Assembly (NCBI GenBank): GCA_965153455.1
Contig: OZ234496.1
Location: 3,729,207 to 3,793,206, forward strand
Source: Sphagnum compactum
Lineage: Eukaryota > Bryophyta > Sphagnopsida > Sphagnales
DNA: 64,000 bases
Direction: 5' to 3'
The translations under genes and the position numbers were made by a program. A model generated the notes under the pieces. The model did no database searches. It was given only the letters and a program-made list of their open reading frames with translations, and was not told the DNA's origin. Shown here one piece after another: positions 63,065-64,000 of this stretch (positions within the stretch are counted from its first letter, which is position 1; each line of letters starts with the position of its first letter).

Positions 63065-64000
63065 GAAAAATTACCTTAAATAAAGACTTATTTAAGCCTG
63101 CAAAATGGGAAAAATCTAGCACAATTTTTTTTAAAACCCATAGGTCTATGAGAGAAAACAACAAAAAAGAAACATTAAATTGTAAGGTAAAACCCACCTC
63201 TTGGGGATCAAAGTTTGGTTTTTTTTTTTTTTTTTTCCTTTTTCCTTTTTCTTTTGGGTCATGCCTACTTTCTTCTTTTGCTCATATGTGTGCATATTGA
63301 TCTTAGAAATGGCATGATTAGGTGAAATTCAAAGGCTTCCCGAGAAAAAAAAAAAGATATTTAGGTGTTGGAAAGGACATTGCAAATCTCAGTGTTTTTT
63401 TTTTAACGAATTTTTAATATAGCCAAAGTGATGATCATCTGTAGGAAGATTTAGCCAAAAAAATTGACCTTACACAAGATTAAAAAAACAAAAAAATTTC
63501 TAGTCATCAAATGTTTATATTTTTGGCTACTTACTAGAACCAAATATAGAAAACAAGTGATTTTTACTTCTTTTTTTGTTTGAACTTAGGTTAATGAAAC
63601 CCACCCCCCCCCCAAAATCACTTCATTTTAAAAATTCTCTTCTTTTGTTTGGAGATAACACAAAGCAAAAAAATTCATGTGCCTAGAAAATTTCCACATG
63701 TGAAGTCTTAGAAGTATGGAAGGTGATACCATGTCTACTACTACTACCCTAGTCCCTAATTAGCCACTAATTTATTACTTTTTGGAATTGCCAAAAGTTC
63801 TGAAAAATTATGTGCTTGCCATGCCAAAAATCCGAAATGAAAGCTCTCAAGCACAATAGCTTCATTTTAGAAAAGGAATTGATGAAAGAAACTTAAACCA
63901 CTTCTTTGGAGGTGTAGAGAAGCAACAACAATTGGCAATTGAAATTTGATGCATCTACACAATAGATATGTTGATATGAATAATAAAAAAAAACTTTTGC
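58841..64000. other. Gene-free AT-rich stretch to the window edge
   Basis: No domain-bearing frame. An (ATA)n run lies at about 63037-63063 and a T run near 63222-63237. Bases about 63415-63470 repeat the arm of the foldback-like element from 3.7 kb (TAGCCAAAGTGATGATCATC, then GAAGATTTAGCCA). Confidence 0.5.

Overview
The window is nuclear DNA of a plant. The genes carry short GT-AG introns and encode plant-type proteins. A TTTAGGG-type telomere motif occurs near 53.04 kb. The long intergenic stretches are AT-rich and hold a chromodomain Ty3/gypsy element (chromovirus), CACTA-type termini and a pogo-like relic. A decayed LRR-ROCO gene and the gene-poor, repeat-rich layout fit a non-seed streptophyte (bryophyte, lycophyte, fern or charophyte alga) better than a typical angiosperm, but that placement is inference.

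Layout. 1-3212 (-): 5' part of an endoplasmin (GRP94, ER Hsp90) gene running off the left edge, with nine exons reconstructed. 3213-5137: shared upstream region with bZIP/UPR-like and heat-shock-like motifs, plus an inverted-repeat element in the middle. 5138-8634 (+): complete eight-exon BiP (ER Hsp70) gene ending in HEEL. 8.6-18 kb: no cellular gene; a dispersed repeat, a 1.2 kb degenerate TTTAACC-like array, a 160-bp tandem repeat and a 2.65 kb CACTA-like element with a CCT target duplication. 18.04-21.2 kb (-): LRR-Roc-COR (ROCO) pseudogene, split by a full-length chromovirus (21212-27283; identical-length 267-bp LTRs, ATTAG target duplication). 28-31 kb: TE relics (chromodomain fragment, pogo-like HTH, possible SINE). 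31539-32990 (+): intronless mitochondrial class A J-protein. 34619-36410 (-): five-exon NAC beta/BTF3 gene. 36.4-46.4 kb: gene-free, with repeat copies. 47028-47721 (-): three-exon CYSTM protein gene with a motif-rich upstream region to about 48.4 kb. 48.4-64 kb: no recognisable gene; repeats, a telomere-motif hairpin and a second CACTA-type right end.

How the genes relate. The two major ER-lumen ATPase chaperones, GRP94 and BiP, lie head to head with 1.9 kb between start codons, a natural arrangement for joint induction by ER stress. The J-protein and NAC beta are also proteostasis factors (mitochondrial folding; nascent chains at the ribosome), but nothing in the sequence links them to the ER pair. 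The chromovirus carries four in-frame TAG codons, and its LTRs differ only by C-to-T type changes, mostly at CAG/CTG (CHG) sites. This is what decay of a CHG-methylated, silenced plant element would leave. All exon structures were read by eye from splice signals and unbroken reading frame and have no transcript support here.
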